The position numbers and the translations under genes are program-made. From Lytechinus pictus (taxonomy: Eukaryota; Echinodermata; Echinoidea; Temnopleuroida; Toxopneustidae), in the NCBI RefSeq assembly GCF_037042905.1, contig NC_087252.1, positions 17,625,701-17,689,700 of the forward strand: a stretch of DNA of 64,000 nt, given 5' to 3'. A model generated the notes under the pieces. It made no database searches. It was given only the letters and a program-made list of their open reading frames with translations, and was not told where the DNA came from. This document shows, one piece after another, positions 31,920 to 44,224 of this stretch; the first letter of the stretch is position 1; every line of letters starts with the position of its first letter.

Positions 31920-33820
31920 CAGATCTTTACACTCCACATTCCTCACTTGAACCTAGGAAGTGATTCGCTAGGTCCACAGGAGAGCTTGTGCGTCACAGAC
32001 TGTAGATGGTTGGACCATAGGGTGACCCTTTGATTGTGAGCAGAGCCATCAAGGGAATCAGTCGAGTGAAGGAAGCTACATCTTGTTTTGAATCTCTTTT
32101 TGGCAGGTTCATAGTTAAAGAGTGGATGAAGAGGGTGATCTTCTTGCTTGTTTTTGTCCACCTTTGCTGACACCTATCTTCTGATGTGTGGATGGACAAT
32201 ACCACACAGTAGGTAGAGATCATCTGCTCTTGTTTTGTCGCAGCCAGTAATTGCTCTGCAAGCAGCATTCAGGTCTGCATCAATCTTTGCAGCATGTGAT
32301 GATCTAAAACGGATGGGGAATGCATACTCCGCAGTCTAGTAGCATAGAGCAAGAGCTGTTGCACGGATGGTTATGGCATCTGTTCCCCGTTTTTTATGTT
32401 GGCAAGCTTCTTCAGGATGCTGTTCCTTGCTCCAACTTTAGCCTTTGTCTTGGAAACATGGTCTTTGTAGGTAAGGGAACTGTCTAGGGTGGCGTCAAGG
32501 TAGATTGGCTTACTGGTGTGTTCCAACCATTTTCTATACCATCTGAACCTCAGTTACTGGTCTGCATCTCTGTTCTTTAGGTGAAAAGCACTGAGTTGGG
32601 TTTTTTCTGGATTTGCTCAGAGATGATTTGCAGCGTAGTAAGAAGTCAGGCCTACCAGAGCATTGCTGAGTGCTTTTTCATCTCTTCAAAGGACTGTTTC
32701 TGTGAAGCAATGCAAATGTCATCAGCGTACAGGTAGCTCTCATTATTTGGTGGATTGGTTGGTCATTTGTGTAGATGCTAAAGAGTGGGACGATGATGCT
32801 TTCTTGTGGGAGACCTTTGTGTGTCAGCCATCTGCTACGGGAACCACTGAGATTCACAAAAACTGCTGATTTGAGAGCATGCTCTGAATCATCTGTGTCA
32901 GCTTAAGCCTTCCTTTGTCATCTCAAAGACTTTCCTTGTGAGTATTCGATGATTGTGTCATAAGCTGCAATGAGGTCAACAAAGGCTGCTCCGGTTATCA
33001 ACCCTTTCTCGAAGCCACCATCTTCAATGTACTGTGCCAGATTCAGCAGTTGACTAGTACAGGACTTTCCTGGCCTAAATCCTGCCTGTTCTGGAATGAG
33101 GAGCTCATCCACCAAGGGAGCAATGTGGTTGAGTAGGAGCTTTTCAAAGATCTTGTATGCGTGACAAAGCAGAGATACTGTATGGGCAGGTAGCTCTTTG
33201 CGTTGGCTGTTTTTTTGCCTGGCTTGAGTAAGGCAACTACCCTTGATTTCCTCCGTAAGTTTGGCATTGTGCTTTCACTCAGACAGTAGTTTAGCATGTC
33301 AAGCAGCCGTTGGAGTGCAACAGGTCCAAGATGTTTCATCTGCTCACAGATCGAGGACATCATCCAATCCAACTGCCTTGCTGATCTTCATTGCATTGAT
33401 AGCATTGCACAAGTCGTTCATGCTGAAAGGTCTTGTGAACTCAGATGACTCTTGGCAGGCTGTCCGCACACTTTTAGGTTGGATCTTCGCTGGTGATTAT
33501 GAGGGTTACCTTGGCTGTTCACTAGAAGCTGGTTGGCCACTTGGCCGGCGGTAACTTGGGACCTAGATTGGGACTTTGTAGAGTCATTCCCAAGGATCCG
33601 AATCTGGTGTTCCTGCCGGCCCTGGGTATAGCTTGTACGGCATTCTTGTGGAATATTCTTCCTTCATGATTTCTTCAGCAGCTCTAAAAATGTGTCGTAA
33701 TGAGTAGGGAGTGCAGGGAGGTTCTGAAGATATGTATCCAGATCTATGGCAAACTGCTCACAGTTTACTTTCTTCAGGTTGAAAGTCTGCAGAAGGGAAC
33801 TTTGCGAGATTAGTTCGTTT
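31920..33820 (-). pseudogene. Jockey-type LINE reverse transcriptase, decayed
   Basis: Minus-strand frames spell a jockey-like RT in pieces. From 33372 downward come SRVVALLKPGK, IPEQAGFRPGKSCTSQLLN (near 33080) and GAAFVDLIAAYDT. The catalytic YADD box is encoded at 32718-32729 (ESYLYADDICIA). The C-terminal region lies near 31943-32268. Several frameshifts and stops separate them, so it is dead. No endonuclease domain was found, so it is 5' truncated. It lies between the arms of the large inverted repeat. Confidence 0.8.
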
Positions 33821-33824
33821 TTAC

Positions 33825-34703
33825 TGTACATTCCACCATTACCTTTTTCAACATGTTATTTTTTACCAAATAAGTTGGTATTTGGTTGCCATGGCAATGG
33901 TCTGAGATGGTACTTACATATTTACCAACAAGCATATTTTTTTTAGCAACCTAAACTTAGCGGAAATGAGCGAAAAAAATGTGACTCTATATGTTTTTAT
34001 CAAAATTTGTTCTTTTCTGAGAAAAATAAGATGTTACCATGGCAACGGGCCATTTGCAACATTGATATTTATCTTTAAATTCAAGCATTCTCAAGGCAAC
34101 ATCAATTCCTATCATTCCAATAAACTCATGCATAACACTTACTGTAGTTTTTACCACTAAATGAGTGGTAAAAACCCAACGCATGTAGATTAGGTCGCTT
34201 TTATTGTATTTCTCGACATTGTCTTTTTTTACCATGTTATTTCTTTTTTTACCAAACTAGGTATTATTTGATTGCCATGGCAATGGAATGAGAGTGTATT
34301 TATACATTTAGCAAAAGCCACTCCTATGTTCAACACCATAAACGCAGAGAAATTAAACAAAACATAGATTCTACAACTTTAAATCAAAATTTTTACTTTT
34401 CTGGAGGAAAAATGAGCCGTTAACATGGCAACGGGCAAATTGGAACCATTTTGATGATCTTAAATATTTTGAATTGCATTTGTATTTAATTGGAATCTTG
34501 AAATCAATCTATTGGCTAATTTATATCATGTTTATCTACCATTTACAGGGGAATACATGCTATTTTTGATAAATTAATCCGTTGCCATGGCAACGGTCGA
34601 AGACGGCATTTATAAATTTGGCAACAAGCAGATTCGTATTCAGCACCCTAAAAATAGGGGGATAAGCACAAAAAATCAGATTCTACAGAAATTTTTTGGA
34701 ATT
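33825..34703. repeat. Large inverted repeat, right arm
   Basis: Reverse complement of 28070-28925 with moderate divergence and small indels. Its outer end is CAGAAATTTTTTGG and no flanking target duplication is convincing. Confidence 0.8.
33895..34594. promoter_or_regulatory. Five GTTGCCATGGCAAC-type palindromes, right arm
   Basis: Sites at 33895, 34033, 34271, 34419 and 34581. Spacings of 138, 238, 148 and 162 mirror the left-arm spacings of 163, 149, 248 and 139. The outermost site (34581-34594) is perfect, as is its partner at 28175. Confidence 0.5.
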
Positions 34704-34809
34704 CTTACTACTTGCCGCCTACTATATGTATCATTCATCGTGAATATACATGTATCAAGATACTAAATATTTCAAAGTAAATTGTACTGCTTCTAGGACT
34801 ATTGTGACA

Positions 34810-34810
34810 T

Positions 34811-34850
<40 letters not shown>

Positions 34851-35045
34851 GCTGCTGCTTCTACTGCTACTAGTGCTACTACTACTACTACTACTAATAA
34901 TAATAATGACATTAATGCTACTATTACTAAAACACCCGCTACTACTTATACTATTAATAGTATTAATACTACTTCAGCAACAAAAATACATTAACATCAA
35001 ATAACATTACCACTGCTTCTACTACTAATATTACTATTACTACAA
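34810..35045. repeat. (TAC)n/(TAA)n microsatellite
   Basis: Long ACTACTACT runs with CTGCTG and AATAATAAT interruptions. The polyleucine frame across it is an artefact. Confidence 0.95.
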
Positions 35046-35539
35046 ACCCTTCATCCAAAGGCCCTCCAGGTTTTTTTCCGAAAGGGTGCATTGGGAGCGC
35101 CTGTTTGCCTCTTGTTGACTGGAACCCTATCTTTAGTTGGTCTAATTCCTATTCTGTCTAATCATCAAATAGTCTAAAATAAAACAAACTTTGTCTTATA
35201 CAAATACGAGGCACAAATCATTAATTTTGGTCCATTGTCGTCTTTTATTAATTTCTTTTTACCACAGTTTGTAGTCTAGTTGGTCATATATTAAACCGAA
35301 CGATGTTAGACCATTTTGCCAACTGGCTGTAGGCCAAGTGGAATTATAAGCCGATTCAGACTAATGACTCTTTGATTCGGCTGAAAACTCGGTGAAAAGG
35401 GGTTCCAACGCTTCCGTCTAGGCAAAGCCCGGGGGCAGACAGAGGGTTGGATTAGGATAGAGTAAGGGGCATAATTCCCCTAAATTGATTTACAAGTTAT
35501 CATTCAAATAGAAGACAACACACAACCCTTAACTTTTCG
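35046..35539. other. Non-coding, no feature seen
   Basis: About 500 bases without a recognisable motif. Confidence 0.5.
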
Positions 35540-36260
35540 AAATGTGGTATACCATTTTGTTTAATGGAGTACCACAAGGTTCTTTTTTCGGTCCATTTTT
35601 TCTGATTTATATCAACGGCATGTACTTTGTGCTAAACACATTAAATTACATATTGTTTGCGGATGACACAAGTGTTTGTCTATCCCATCGTGATATTGAT
35701 ATCCTAGCAAAGACTCCTAGACTTTCAAAACTATCTAGTGGGTTTCGAGGTAATATGCTATCACTGAATGGAAACATATTATGAAATACATTTTAATTAT
35801 AGGACGGCTAATGGTAAGTGTGATTTAAGATTAAAACTTGACAATACTTTTTTTTATAAGGTGTCTACTAGGATCATAGGAATGTCTGTTAAAATCAACT
35901 TTAATGGAACGATCACTTGAAACACATCAGTAAATCATTTTCTCGAAATATAAACTACACTATATTGAATACATTGAACCTGACAAAATTATATGCATTT
36001 TGCACAATAGTCTTATTCTACCTGTTGTGTCATGTTTCTTTGGACAATATCAAGGAAAGTCACATATGAAGTTCTTCTGTTGTAAACAAAGCAATTCATA
36101 TTTTTTGCTAGTTGGTTTGGTTACCCTGACCATATTGAACTGCAAAGTCTTGCTGTTGATGATATCCATTTCCTTCAAACTTCCCTTTTAATCTATCGAT
36201 TTAGTGCCGGAATGTTACCTGCCCGCTTTTCCACTAGATTTTCTGTTGCCTTTACATGCC
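35540..36260 (+). pseudogene. LINE RT and C-terminal fragment
   Basis: Contains the RT motif B region (GVPQGSFFGPFFLIYIN) and a FADDTSV catalytic box within about 130 codons. After frameshifts there is a C-terminal stretch resembling the FRFSAGMLPARF region of LINE polyproteins near 36200. It is related to, but distinct from, the longer LINE that follows. Confidence 0.7.
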
Positions 36261-37194
36261 TAGATTATAAGCTAAGAAAACTTTCATTTTTGTTACTACC
36301 AATTGCAGAACATCTCTCAGCAATGTAAACTGCATTCTAGGCATTTCCTTTCCAGTGATGAAGCATAGACAAATTAAGACCTGGCTTATCCACATCCTCC
36401 AGGAGCGACCAAATACATTCCAACGTGTCACTACCGGTATGATTACTTTTAATCAAATCCAGTATTTGCTAAGTGCTTCATTTTATTGCTATCGTTGAAA
36501 TTTTGCCTACTATTTGAAAGTTCAGGTTATTTTGTGAGAATTATTTTGTTTATGTTTTAGGTGGTCTATCTACTGAATGTGAATGTTATATATGTTTGCT
36601 CTAATAACTTAGGTTTTCCATGATTAATATTTTACATGAGCAATATCTAAATCACATTTTGTTGGTTCACATTTGGATAGAATGTGAATTCTATACATAT
36701 ATTTCCAGATATTTGGGCGATCCCAAATGGAGGGATATCAAAAGTAGCAAATAATATGTGAACAGTTGCATCACAAAAATGTATTTAATCGCTTAAATTG
36801 TAGTCAAAGTAACTATGGCTGATGATTTGTTTAATCAGTATTGAACAAAGAAATTGACGTTTTAATGTTATCATTTTATCAGCGAAAGAACTCAAGAATT
36901 AACTGTGTCCACATCCTATAGATCTCCTCCTCATCCACATCGCATGGTTCTTGGCGGAGTGATCACTGACATTCTACCTGTATCTTTTCACTACCGATAT
37001 GATAACTTCTTTAAAAATATTGTATATTTCAAGTTCTATATTCTTTTGCTATTCATTTAACACTGTCTCTCATTTCATACATCATCTCTCTCTTTTTTTT
37101 TACTTGATTTAATTGGTGAACTGTTGTTTAATCTTATCATTCATTTATTTTTTATTCTCAAAATCTGTCACAACGCTATCGACCATAAAGTCTT
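36261..37194. other. Non-coding, no feature seen
   Basis: AT-rich sequence between two LINE remnants. Near 36900-36950 a phrase like CATCCTATAGATCTCCTCC... slightly resembles 36400, but I could not define a repeat. Confidence 0.4.
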
Positions 37195-40095
37195 TTGTCA
37201 ATGCATGTTTTGAATAATAAAAAGGTTTTTATAATAGGAGATTTTAATTTGAACTTGTTAGATCGTAATACCCCCTGTAATCAAGAATATAAATATGATG
37301 TTATCCAACTTTTTCATTCCATTAGAAACAAAACCCACACGGATTACAGATACGTCGTCAACCTTAATTGATAATATTTTTGTTAACGATTTTTCCCATA
37401 TTTTATCTGGCAACTTGGTATCGGATATATCCGACCATATCCCAATATTTGTTGAAATTGTATTTGATAGAGTCTCTAAAGATAACAATATTAAACATAC
37501 ATTTCGTGACTTATCGGATGACAATATTATTAGACTTCGAGAGAGACTGGTATTGGTTGACTGGACTGAAATATACAATATTAACGACGTTAATGTTTGT
37601 TTTGACAAGTTAATGGACATATTTAATATGTCGATTTATCAAGAAACTATACCGCTAAGAAAATTTTCCCGATCTAATTATAAAAAAATACCCAGACTTC
37701 CGTGGGTTTCTAAATCGCTCCTGAAGTCAATAAATCGTAAAAACAATTTACATTGTAAATACAAAAAGAATCCTGAAACGAAAATATGTTCGTTATCGGA
37801 ACGTTCTTACATCCCTGTTACGTTTAGCTAAAAAAGCAGTATTTTGCTAATCAATTTAATAAGTATAAAAATGATGCATCGAGTACATGAAAGGTGATAA
37901 ATAATGTTTTACAAACAAAGAAATCGAAGGAGTTCACTAAAGAAATCATAAATAATAATGTAACGGTTGTTAATCCTGCAGATATGGCTGACGTGTTTAA
38001 CAACTATTTTGTCGATATTGGTGCGACTCTTTGCCATAATATTCCTGAACCTGACAAAAGATTCCAATACTTTCTAAAAAAATCCCAACCCTAAAACCAT
38101 TTTCCTTACTCCGATCACTGAATTTGAAATTAAAAATATTGTAAATAATTTAAAACCTAAAAAAAGTCCTGGATGTGAGGAACTTACGAATTGTGTCATA
38201 AAACGAATCATTAATGAAATTGTAACTCCCTTGACTTTTATATTCAACCAATATTTGGTAAGTGGTCTGGTTCCTCAAAATATGAAAGTAGCCAAGGTTG
38301 TTCCAGTGTTTACAAAAGGCGATAGACGGATTGTCAGCAACTTTCGTCCAATTTCACTCCTTACTTCCCTGTCTAAAATTCTTGAAAGATTAATCTATTC
38401 TCGTTTGATAAATTTTCTTATCTGATAATCATATTTTATGCGACTCTCAATTCGGTTTTAGAAAAAAAAAACATTCCACTGTACACGCCTTACTTTCTTT
38501 TATTCAAAAAGTGGCAAATGCTATTGATAATTCTCTGCACACAGTTAGTGTATTCCTGGACCTTTCCAAGGCCTTTGGCACGATTAATCATGATATTTTG
38601 CTTTACAAGTTATCACATTATGGTGTGCGTGGAAAGGCCTTGGAATGGTTAACGAGTTACCTAACTAACAGAAAACAATTTGTTTCAATAGAAGACCATA
38701 AATCTCAAATGAAAACTATTTCTTGCGGTGTACCGCAAGGATCACTCCTAGGCCCACTGCTTGTCTTGTTGTATATTAATGATTTTAATAATTCATCAAA
38801 TGACCTATCATTTATTCTTTTCGCGGATGACTCGAACCTTTTTTGTCACACCGTAACCCTAATTTACTACTTACCATTTTGTATAGGGAATTGCGGTATG
38901 TTCAGACATGGATTCACGCAAATAAGTTGTCACTCAATGTAAACAAATTTTATGCTTTTCAGTAATTCTTTGAATTCTTTGCCGGACCATGTAATTATAA
39001 ACAATGTTAATTTGCAACAAGTTAATTCCACCAAATATCTAAGTCTTTACATTGATCATGAATTATCATGGAAATGTCAAATTGATTATATATGTAAGTT
39101 ATCTTCTCGTAACACTGGCATTTTGAATAAACTGAAATATTTTTTTCCTGATCACATTTTAAAAACATTATATTCTACACTTGTTTTATCCCATATGAAT
39201 TATGGAATATTGGCCTGGGGTAATTGCAATACAACCTTAATTGATAAAATATTCACGATACAAAAACGAGCAATTAGGATGGTTAATCGAGTTGGGTTTT
39301 TATTCCCATAGAAACCCATTATTTTTCCAAAATAAAGTACTCAAAATTTCTGATATATATGCATTTCAAGTTGGTATATTTATGTTTCAGCTTTCAAGAG
39401 GTTAATTGCCTGATACATTTGTTTCTATGTTTCAAAGGACCAATCGAATACACACATATCCCACCCGGCTAAGTGACTCCTATCACCTTCCGCGCACTTG
39501 CACTCTCCTTGCTCAACGAACAATTGCATTTGAAGGGCCCAGGTTTTGGAACGATCTTCCCGATGATATGGTACATAGTGCCTCACTTAATATATTCAAA
39601 CGTAAATTGAAAGCGATGGTTTTCAATTCTTATAATTTCCCTTTGTAAACTGTTATATTCATGTACTTTGTTAATACGCTCTGGCCGAGCATGGACCGTA
39701 ATAGGTCCATGGGCCGAGTAATGAGCAATAAATAATAGTCATAGAGTGGCGGACTCTTTTTATTCATTTTTTATTATTTTTTTTTTGTATTCCTTAATCA
39801 ATCGTCACATTTTGGCATTACTTTGTTATAATCAATTTACTTACCTGTCCTCTCCTTCTCATTAAGACCGATTTTTTTTTTTCTGGATCCTGCAGACTTA
39901 ACAAGCCTTGCTTTTTTATGCAGATTCCCTCATATTTCACTCTTTTAAATTGTCTTTAATTCCAAATCGCTATTTTCTTTAATTTGAATTAATTGTTATG
40001 CCTTGTCTGATTTGTATTCTCATAAGTTTTCTGATATTGTTTCAAAATTTTTGTTTGTACTTGTGAAATATGTAAAATAAAGTCAAATCAAATCA
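37195..40095 (+). pseudogene. Jockey/CR1-like LINE, 5' truncated and frameshifted
   Basis: It starts inside the APE endonuclease (GDFNLNLLD-like near 37240, then TLIDNIFVNDF and SDHIPIFVEI). RT pieces follow: KVVPVFTKGDRR...NFRPISLL, FLDLSKAFGTINHD, CGVPQGSLLGPLL and FADDSNLF (38511-38860). The C-terminal domain closes at 39648 (HTYPTRLSDSYHLPR...GPRFWNDLPD). At least four frame breaks separate these. The 3' UTR ends in a TCAAATCAAATC tail at about 40080-40095. The motif order is that of the intact LINE at 59989, from a related family. Confidence 0.85.
39683..39719 (+). other. Stem-loop in LINE 3' UTR
   Basis: CATGGACC (39690-39697), loop GTAATA, GGTCCATG (39704-39711): a perfect 8-bp stem bracketed by direct GGCCGAG repeats. 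LINE 3' ends often carry an RT-recognised hairpin; a role here is inference. Confidence 0.5.
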
Positions 40096-40737
40096 AAAAA
40101 TAAAAATCTACTTTGATTTCCATTACATCTATAAAGACTGCCATGAACATGTCGCGACAAACTTTCCAAGGTCATCAGATCATAATGACGTCATCCAGTC
40201 GCCATTTGTATTTTTATTCATGAGATTGATAATTAAAAAAATCATCAAATGTGGGTTCGATTTTTTTTTTCATTTTCTAAAAAGAGTTAAACGCAGATTT
40301 TAGGTTATATGAAGGTAAGACAGCTGATGATGTAACACATTTGTTATTGGTCTTTCGTTATATGGACTATACAATATTCCAGATTTTGGAAACCTTGCAA
40401 TAACGAAACTCTACATTGAATCAAAATTTGTTAGAAAAATTGCATGTAATCGAGGAGGGATGAAACATTGTTTTTCATGTAATAAAATACAAAGTAAATA
40501 GATGATGGGTGACGTCAAGTTAGGACCATCAATTTTGCTTGTCAGTAAAGATACGTGTCAATTACCTATGTATGTGAAGTTAAGCAAAAAGTAAAAATGA
40601 TGAGATATTCGTATTTCCCTTTCAGTTTTGATGAAATTTCAGCGTTATGGTTATTACATATATCCTTATAGACCTTTTTGCTCGAGAATAGCTTTTGTAA
40701 GACTAATGTTGCCGAATGTTTGGTGGATGGGTTGTCT
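40096..40737. other. Non-coding, no feature seen
   Basis: AT-rich sequence between the LINE tail and the left edge of the segmental duplication. It contains only short accidental frames. Confidence 0.5.
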
Positions 40738-41128
40738 ATACTGTCTCAAAGCGCCACACAGAAATAAGTTTGCTAGTCAATATTATAATATTCTGTTTGC
40801 AATTATCTCATATCCCAATACCTTTTCAATATTCAAGTCAAATCATTTTTTTTTCTTCTTCTTCCTTTTATCTCAGAGTAAATTGTGACAGATGGCGTCA
40901 AGGGAGAGAGCAGGATAAATCTCTTAGGGCATCTGGGATCCTTTTTGCTATGATTCGGAGCTATTATCGTTGGTGTAGGACATTTGTGGCGTATTCATAG
41001 TGTGTGTTTTTTTTTAAGTATTATTCATTACACTGTTGACCTGCAAACTGGAGTTGAAAATATCAAAATCCTACAGATTTTGTAAATAATTGTAGGTTTC
41101 TCTTACGTACATTATAGTAGCACTAAAT

Positions 41129-43000
41129 ATGGCGACACTTGAGCATACTCTTTTGCAAAGTTTAAAGTGTCCGGTTTGTTTTGGTTTGCTGAATGAACCA
41201 AAACAACTGTCATGTACACACACATTTTGTCAAAAATGTATTCAAGGTATTCTAGCATGCTCTGTACAGAGGAATACTTTATCATGTCCAATATGTAGAA
41301 ACAGAACAAATGTTGCAGATGGCGATGTTGCGAATCTTAAAATTAATACACATGTTAAGTCACTTGTTGATGACTTCAGGAATAGTAAGCAGCTCTGTGA
41401 CGTGTGTGACAACCGAGCAAGTGCCGCACACTTCTGTTGCGAGTGTGCTAAGAACATGTGTAATGAATGTCTGCAAGCTCATAACACATGGAAACCTAAT
41501 CTTAAACATAAAGTAGTGATGGTTGAAGACATCAGAAAGGGTAGGGTAGTCTTAAAGAGGAAGGTTTACTGTCAAGAAGAAGTACATAAATCTGAAGAGT
41601 ACGAGTGCTCTGACGTATGCACGACATGTAAGAAACTCATTTGTATGAGATGTCGCATGCTCTGCCACGAGAAAAAAGGCCATGATGTGGAAGATATAAG
41701 ACAGTACAATTCGTCTTTCAAGAAAAGCTCTGAGTTACTACAGGGTACAGGAAAGAAAAAAGCTACAAGAGTCAAGAATCATATGACCTGTATTGATAAT
41801 CAAATCAAACGTGTCCACAATCACATTCATGCGGAAAATGCAAAGCTTGACATGCTTTGTGAAGAAGCTATCAAGAAAATACAAGAGAGGAATGCTACTT
41901 TGAAAAAACAACTAGACGATCAGAGAGAAGAATTATGCAAGAGTTTAAATGATATGAAAATTGCTGATGAGAGGTTGGTTAAGAGTATTGAGAGTGCCAG
42001 TGATTTGGTGAGTACTAGTGTGGAGGCCCCACTAGAAGGGGATGTTGTAGCAATACGTGATTCATTGTATGGAGAATTGAAAAAAATATTACTTAGGGAA
42101 AATCCAAAGAAGAAGGTTGCTACTGATGTAGGTGATCATGCAGAGGAACTGACGTTTACACCGAGCTGCGATCCTGATACATTATCAATGGGGGAATTGA
42201 GGTTTGTGAATTGCAAGCCTGCGAAATGCAATGTATTACTCTCAAAGAAAGATAGTATGAATGGCATGACGGCTTCAAAGAATGGTATGATGGCTGTTGG
42301 TTATAGCACTGGAGGGATAGATATATTCTCTGCTGATGGTCAGCTGCAGAAAACAGTCATCAAATATGTCGAAACAAGTGAGGTAGGATTCCTCTCTGAT
42401 GGTCGTTATGTTGTACTTGATACATGCAATAAGATATCACTGTACACATCAGATGAAGAGAAGCAGGATGTAACATTCGATACTCTAGATGTTAGTGAAG
42501 GTTGGTCTGGTGGTCTCACTGTAGACAGCAATGATCTGATCTATGTTAGCTACAGGAAAGCTAAGAAGATCCAGGTATTCTCACCATCAGGTGGGAACGC
42601 TATCAGGGAGATTCCGTGCGATGGGTATAAACCTGCACAAATCACAAGCTATGGTGATTCATTGATCGTTAAGCAGTATGACAACCAGATAGCACGTATT
42701 GATAAGGAAGGTAATATAATGCATAAATTATGGAAACCTGTGGGAAATTGCATTATTGCTGATGTGAGTAAAGACAACACAATCCTAATCGCCTCTGTAA
42801 AATACGAGGACGGCCTGCTCAATATTGATGAGTACACAAGTGGGCTGAAACACATCAAGACTCTTATATCTGATTATAAGATTGAGAAACCGGAGAGGCA
42901 ATGGTATTACCTTAGACAGTTTCAATCAGGAGAGATAGCTTTCTGTACACCTAATAGGCTCTATGTATTCAACCGAGAAACTAGTGAAGTTACCTCGTAA
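41129..43000 (+). CDS. TRIM-like RING/B-box/coiled-coil/beta-propeller protein, copy 2
   Basis: A single-exon 623-aa paralog of the gene at 1351. The RING ligands are all present, including C29, H31, C34 and C37. Both B-box modules, the coiled coil and the NHL-like propeller are intact, so both copies look functional as E3 ligases. Residues about 96-352 differ from copy 1 at only three positions (I/V, L/V, L/I), while the RING end and propeller carry many changes. One codon is gained after CKP and indels occur near the INKKRG/IDKEG turn. The start context and upstream bases (CACTAAATATGGCG) match copy 1. Flanks are diverged, so coding constraint and/or gene conversion acts on the gene. Confidence 0.93.
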   Translation: MATLEHTLLQSLKCPVCFGLLNEPKQLSCTHTFCQKCIQGILACSVQRNTLSCPICRNRTNVADGDVANLKINTHVKSLVDDFRNSKQLCDVCDNRASAAHFCCECAKNMCNECLQAHNTWKPNLKHKVVMVEDIRKGRVVLKRKVYCQEEVHKSEEYECSDVCTTCKKLICMRCRMLCHEKKGHDVEDIRQYNSSFKKSSELLQGTGKKKATRVKNHMTCIDNQIKRVHNHIHAENAKLDMLCEEAIKKIQERNATLKKQLDDQREELCKSLNDMKIADERLVKSIESASDLVSTSVEAPLEGDVVAIRDSLYGELKKILLRENPKKKVATDVGDHAEELTFTPSCDPDTLSMGELRFVNCKPAKCNVLLSKKDSMNGMTASKNGMMAVGYSTGGIDIFSADGQLQKTVIKYVETSEVGFLSDGRYVVLDTCNKISLYTSDEEKQDVTFDTLDVSEGWSGGLTVDSNDLIYVSYRKAKKIQVFSPSGGNAIREIPCDGYKPAQITSYGDSLIVKQYDNQIARIDKEGNIMHKLWKPVGNCIIADVSKDNTILIASVKYEDGLLNIDEYTSGLKHIKTLISDYKIEKPERQWYYLRQFQSGEIAFCTPNRLYVFNRETSEVTS

Positions 43001-43601
43001 GAATATTATGTTTTGACCATCAAGAGCCAATTATTTTCCTACTTTACAAATTCATCAATTCACCAGTATCAATATTAATCTTGGTAGTTATGTTCCATTG
43101 ATGTCAAGAATCAAGAATCTTAATTCATTCCATTCGATAAAATAATCACGTGTACAAAAGAATAGTAAAACGCAAAAGTACATGATATACAACCATAAAC
43201 AATTCATAATGATTACACATAGAGGAGCGTAATCGAATGAAATATGACACTCTCCAAAAGTTAGAAAAGAATTGAACTTCATTTGAGGAAGCTCTGCCCA
43301 AAGTTGTATCCCAACTGTATCATTTTTAACAGTTTCAGGCATGTCTGGTTAGGGGTTACGTAGATTTCACTACTCCTACATGAATATTTACCATTTTTAA
43401 CAAAATAGAGTTTGAGCGTTTAATACTGAAATTTCCATTTTTAGTAGAAAATATTTGAACAAAGTAATTTTTTTCTTTGAAATTATAATTAATTTTACAC
43501 ATTACACATATTTCTTATTTAGAAAGAAATATGTTCCAACATAAATACATGTGTATGACATCAAATCAATATTGAAAAGTGAAATACAACTGATTACGTT
43601 G

Positions 43602-43609
43602 ATTATTCC
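43602..43609. repeat. hAT target duplication ATTATTCC, left
   Basis: Matches 51453-51460 exactly. The empty site in the paralog (about 4178) reads GATTATTCAGAAATG, confirming the insertion point. Confidence 0.9.
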
Positions 43610-43728
43610 CAGGGGCGGATCCAGGATTTTCCAAAGGAGGGGGGGCAAATTTTTCGGAGGAAAATTTTAACGAGCAAATTAAAAAAGAAAAAAAGGTCTT
43701 CAATTTTAAAAGAGGGGGCACACCTCTG

Positions 43729-44210
43729 TTGCGAGAATAAATACAGATCGAACATGAAATTGCCGTTTCTCAACTTTATTGCCTCTGGGGGATTTTACCA
43801 GAATCATTAAAACGACATTTACAATATTTTAACAAGTACACAGTTTCTAAACAATATTCATCAAGCCACAACCAACCAGATTTTAAGGGGGAAACCGGGT
43901 CACGTGACCTCCCAGAAGGAAGAGATCCAACGGGATCCCAGGACAGGTATTTCCTGGGGTGCGGATTCCCCTCTTTACATTTATCATCTATTCAATACAA
44001 GATTATCTCATGTGTGAAATAAAATTGGGGGAGAGGCTTCAAGACCAGAACGTGAATTCTTGGAAGGGGAACCTGCCGGAAGACATCCAGCCGGACTTCC
44101 AAACCAGGAGACTTTGGAAAGTTGGGTTCCCCTGTCCCGATTTTCTTGACATAATTAGTATACAGTGCCTCCCCCTGGTGTTGAAATTTGACCGATATAA
44201 GAAAAAATAC
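43729..44210. repeat. Direct repeat A1 (482 bp)
   Basis: Starts TTGCGAGAATAAATACAGAT and ends GAAAAAATAC. It is nearly identical to 46186-46667, with only a single base near its end seen to differ (GTATACAG against GTATATAG). Confidence 0.92.
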
Positions 44211-44224
44211 TCAGTAATCAGGCC

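Noticed and set aside
34750..35004. Polyleucine 'membrane protein'
   Set aside because: Translation of an ACT microsatellite.
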